DNA from: Formosa sp030427735
Lineage (GTDB): Bacteria > Bacteroidota > Bacteroidia > Flavobacteriales > Flavobacteriaceae
Reading direction: 5' to 3'
NCBI RefSeq assembly: GCF_051200825.1
Contig: NZ_CP195158.1
Location: 3,596,001 to 3,660,000, forward strand
Length of the DNA: 64,000 nt
Below are positions 62,529 to 64,000 of this stretch, piece after piece. The notes under the pieces were generated by a model. The model was not told the origin of the DNA. It worked only from the letters and a program-made list of their open reading frames with translations, and did not search any database. Position 1 is the stretch's first letter. Each line of letters opens with the position of its first letter. A program made the position numbers and the translations under genes.

Positions 62529-63035
62529 CTACTGCTTATATTGCTTTAGCAGGTTTAAATCGTCTGTACGTTTTACCGATACAACATCCTGCATTTTAGA
62601 ATTAGGCACAGTCATAGACAATACATAATGGGCCATTTTCCAAGTGCCGTTTTCAAGTTTCATTACCCCAGAACCGCGACAAATACCCATGTGGGTATTC
62701 AGCAACTCGTCAAACCATGCTAATGTATTGTTGTTATACACAAAAACATGCCTATCTATCGCTTTAAAATCCCAAGCTTTACCAGCATCAAAATAAGGTT
62801 TAGCAAAGTGTTTAAAGGCCTCTAAATCCCAATGTTCTGTGGCATCGGTACCAATGTAAATAGCATCGGAAGTCATTAAACCAAAATAGGTTTCGAAATC
62901 GGCTTGGGCCGCCGCTTCATGCCAACGATTTAAATTGTTTACTATAGCAGCATTTATGGTATTGGCATTATCCTGAGCTTGACAAGGCAGAACTAATAAT
63001 ACACTAAATAACAGGAAAGAGAATATGGTTTTCAT
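62529..63035 (-). CDS. secreted NTF2/SnoaL-like protein
   Basis: 168 residues with signal peptide (FSFLLFSVLLVLPCQAQ). The NTF2-like fold is visible from INAAIVNNLNRWHEAAAQADFETYFGLMTSDAIYIGTDATEHW (split at FGLMT) to CRGSGVMKLENGTWKMAHYVLSM. The cavity suggests small-ligand binding or an isomerase-like reaction. It follows the lipoprotein gene by 4 bp and is probably co-transcribed with it. Confidence 0.88.
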   Translation of the reverse strand: MKTIFSFLLFSVLLVLPCQAQDNANTINAAIVNNLNRWHEAAAQADFETYFGLMTSDAIYIGTDATEHWDLEAFKHFAKPYFDAGKAWDFKAIDRHVFVYNNNTLAWFDELLNTHMGICRGSGVMKLENGTWKMAHYVLSMTVPNSKMQDVVSVKRTDDLNLLKQYKQ

Positions 63036-63039
63036 AAGC

Positions 63040-63549
63040 TTAGGGTTTTACAATATTTTGCGCTTCTTTTTCGAATTTTTTATTGATTTGTAAATTGAAA
63101 TTAGAAAAGGCTACGAGCGTTTCTTTTACGGCATTTAACTGTTCTTTTTCTGAAGCATGATCTAAATGCAAAGCGCTTTGTAGTTTTAACATTTTAGTTT
63201 CTAAAGCCAAAGCCCTAGCCAGAATAGATGGTGTTTTAACTGCCTCTGGCATGCTGGTTTTAAACTCGTTAAAAAAAGCTTCTATCACTTTCATTTCGTT
63301 ATTAAAATACGAAACATCTCCAGATTTTAATTGTGCTATGGTTACTGATAATTCGCTGTACTTATCCCAAGCCGATAAAGTAGTGGCTGCCTTGGCATCC
63401 AATTCGTATTCCACATAATCTAGGGCCTCAATATCTGCTTTAAAAACACTTGGACTAACGGTATCATCGGCTACAGTTTCGGTAGTTTTAGTATCAGATT
63501 GGCATGATAAAAACAACACACTTATAAAAATTAAAACAAATGCTTTCAT
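63040..63549 (-). CDS. hypothetical helical lipoprotein
   Basis: 169 residues from the ATG at 63549; an earlier ATG would begin before the -7 element. Lipobox ISVLFLSC (Cys 16), then a helical region (EYELDAKAATTLSAWDKYSELSVTIAQL, split at SAWDK; LQSALHLDHASEKEQLNAVKE near 121-141). Resembles flavobacterial proteins sometimes labelled viral A-type inclusion protein. Function unknown. It starts the two-gene unit with the NTF2-like gene. Confidence 0.75.
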   Translation of the reverse strand: MKAFVLIFISVLFLSCQSDTKTTETVADDTVSPSVFKADIEALDYVEYELDAKAATTLSAWDKYSELSVTIAQLKSGDVSYFNNEMKVIEAFFNEFKTSMPEAVKTPSILARALALETKMLKLQSALHLDHASEKEQLNAVKETLVAFSNFNLQINKKFEKEAQNIVKP

Positions 63550-63570
63550 GGTAACTATTTCATCGTAAAA

Positions 63571-63578
63571 CAAATATA
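63571..63578 (-). promoter_or_regulatory. -7 element of the lipoprotein/NTF2 unit
   Basis: The minus strand reads TATATTTG, an exact TAnnTTTG match; predicted start near 63567, an 18-nt leader to the ATG at 63549. Confidence 0.55.
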
Positions 63579-63673
63579 CATCTACTTAAGTCTTAACTCC
63601 TAATTTTTACAGAAAAAGCAATTTGGTCGGCAAAATCTTCATATTTTTGAAGACTTTTAAACAAATTCTTTAA

Positions 63674-64000
63674 ATGACACCAAAAATTTTAATTATTGGC
63701 GCATGCGGACAAATTGGTTCGGAGCTAACATTTAAGCTAAGGCAAATGTATGGCGATGAAAACGTAATTGCTAGCGATATTAGTTATAATAATGCCGAAG
63801 TGGTTAATTCTGGCCTTTTCGAAATTTTAGATGCTCAAAATTTTACAGCACTAAAGGTATGTATAGAAAAATACAATATTAATACGGTGTACTTAATGGC
63901 AGCAATGCTTAGTGCTACTGGCGAGAAATTTCCATTAAAAGCTTGGGATTTAAACACCCAATCGCTTTTTCATGTATTAGACTTAGCCAAAGCGGGAGTT
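63674..64000 (+). CDS. NAD-dependent epimerase/dehydratase, 5' part (threonine dehydrogenase-like)
   Basis: The gene runs off the right edge; 109 codons are visible. MTPKILIIGACGQIGSELTF has the Rossmann GxxGxxG motif (GACGQIG, residues 9-15). VIASDIS follows, with D as the likely NAD ribose ligand, and NINTVYLMAAMLSATGEKFP with WDLNTQSLFHVLDLAK later. These blocks match SDR-extended enzymes of the L-threonine 3-dehydrogenase kind found in Bacteroidota. The catalytic YxxxK lies outside the window, so the reaction is inferred. Confidence 0.88.
   Translation, partial: MTPKILIIGACGQIGSELTFKLRQMYGDENVIASDISYNNAEVVNSGLFEILDAQNFTALKVCIEKYNINTVYLMAAMLSATGEKFPLKAWDLNTQSLFHVLDLAKAGV

Noticed and set aside
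1..64000. CRISPR array or rRNA operon
   Set aside because: No short regularly spaced repeats and no 16S/23S/5S signatures were seen; the only RNA gene recognised is tRNA-Leu.

Overview
The window looks like chromosome of a marine-type Flavobacteriaceae bacterium (Bacteroidota). The DNA is AT-rich, exact TAnnTTTG -7 promoter elements sit upstream of many genes, Shine-Dalgarno sequences are largely absent, two secreted metalloproteases end in T9SS sorting domains, and families typical of the group are present (PiT with a PhoU-like tail, DUF4136 lipoproteins, HTTM protein, LytTR regulator paired with a TPR histidine kinase). No species can be named from the sequence alone.

Layout. 1-5.9 kb: a phosphate locus with the 3' end of a large repeat-containing beta-helix surface protein, a MORN-like secreted protein, a phosphate-selective porin and a PiT transporter. 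The two transport promoters and one further intergenic site carry paired TAACATT repeats exactly 11 bp apart, as in PHO boxes. 6-7.9 kb: a DUF4136 / outer-membrane barrel cluster. 8.1-12.5 kb: class I ribonucleotide reductase (nrdB-nrdA) with an elaborate upstream region. 12.5-20.5 kb: LytTR/LytS-type two-component pair and housekeeping genes (MarC, S41 protease, dCMP deaminase, HupE/UreJ, DUF2200, DUF2147). 20.6-21.6 kb: tRNA-Leu(CAA) whose 3' end plus terminator is duplicated about 840 bp away around a single AT-rich gene. 21.7-24 kb: prs-rplY-pth. 24.2-30 kb: two T9SS-exported metalloproteases (M43 and M12B types). 30-44 kb: ribF, HTTM protein, serS, a TPR protein, GNAT, DUF4286, rsmA, mgtE, a D-2-hydroxyacid/phosphoglycerate dehydrogenase, DUF1801, VOC and AsmA. 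44-53 kb: an envelope or stress-like coiled-coil protein, an outer-membrane protein flanked by decayed direct repeats, then an RND tripartite efflux operon.

53.1-60.1 kb is the main accessory region: a four-gene minus-strand operon matching the Wadjet (JetABCD, MukBEF-like condensin plus Toprim nuclease) anti-plasmid defence system. Its last gene, jetD, runs out of frame into a decayed IS1182-type transposase relic, so its C-terminus is rewritten while the Toprim catalytic residues are kept. 60.4-64 kb: a short SSB, a beta-barrel-like protein, a Zn-ribbon protein, a CBS protein, an NTF2-like protein, a lipoprotein, and the 5' end of an NAD-dependent epimerase.

Dispersed non-coding structure: three copies of a roughly 140-bp palindromic element with a cloverleaf-like fold (8.1, 26.5 and, degraded, 53.1 kb) at gene 3' ends; two copies of another conserved intergenic element (32.5 kb in the serS leader, 39.2 kb on the opposite strand); and two orphan hairpin terminators in divergent intergenic regions, which hint at small RNAs. 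The most notable items are the Wadjet system with its IS scar, the PHO-box set with a possible Pho-linked small RNA, and the tRNA-associated mini-island.
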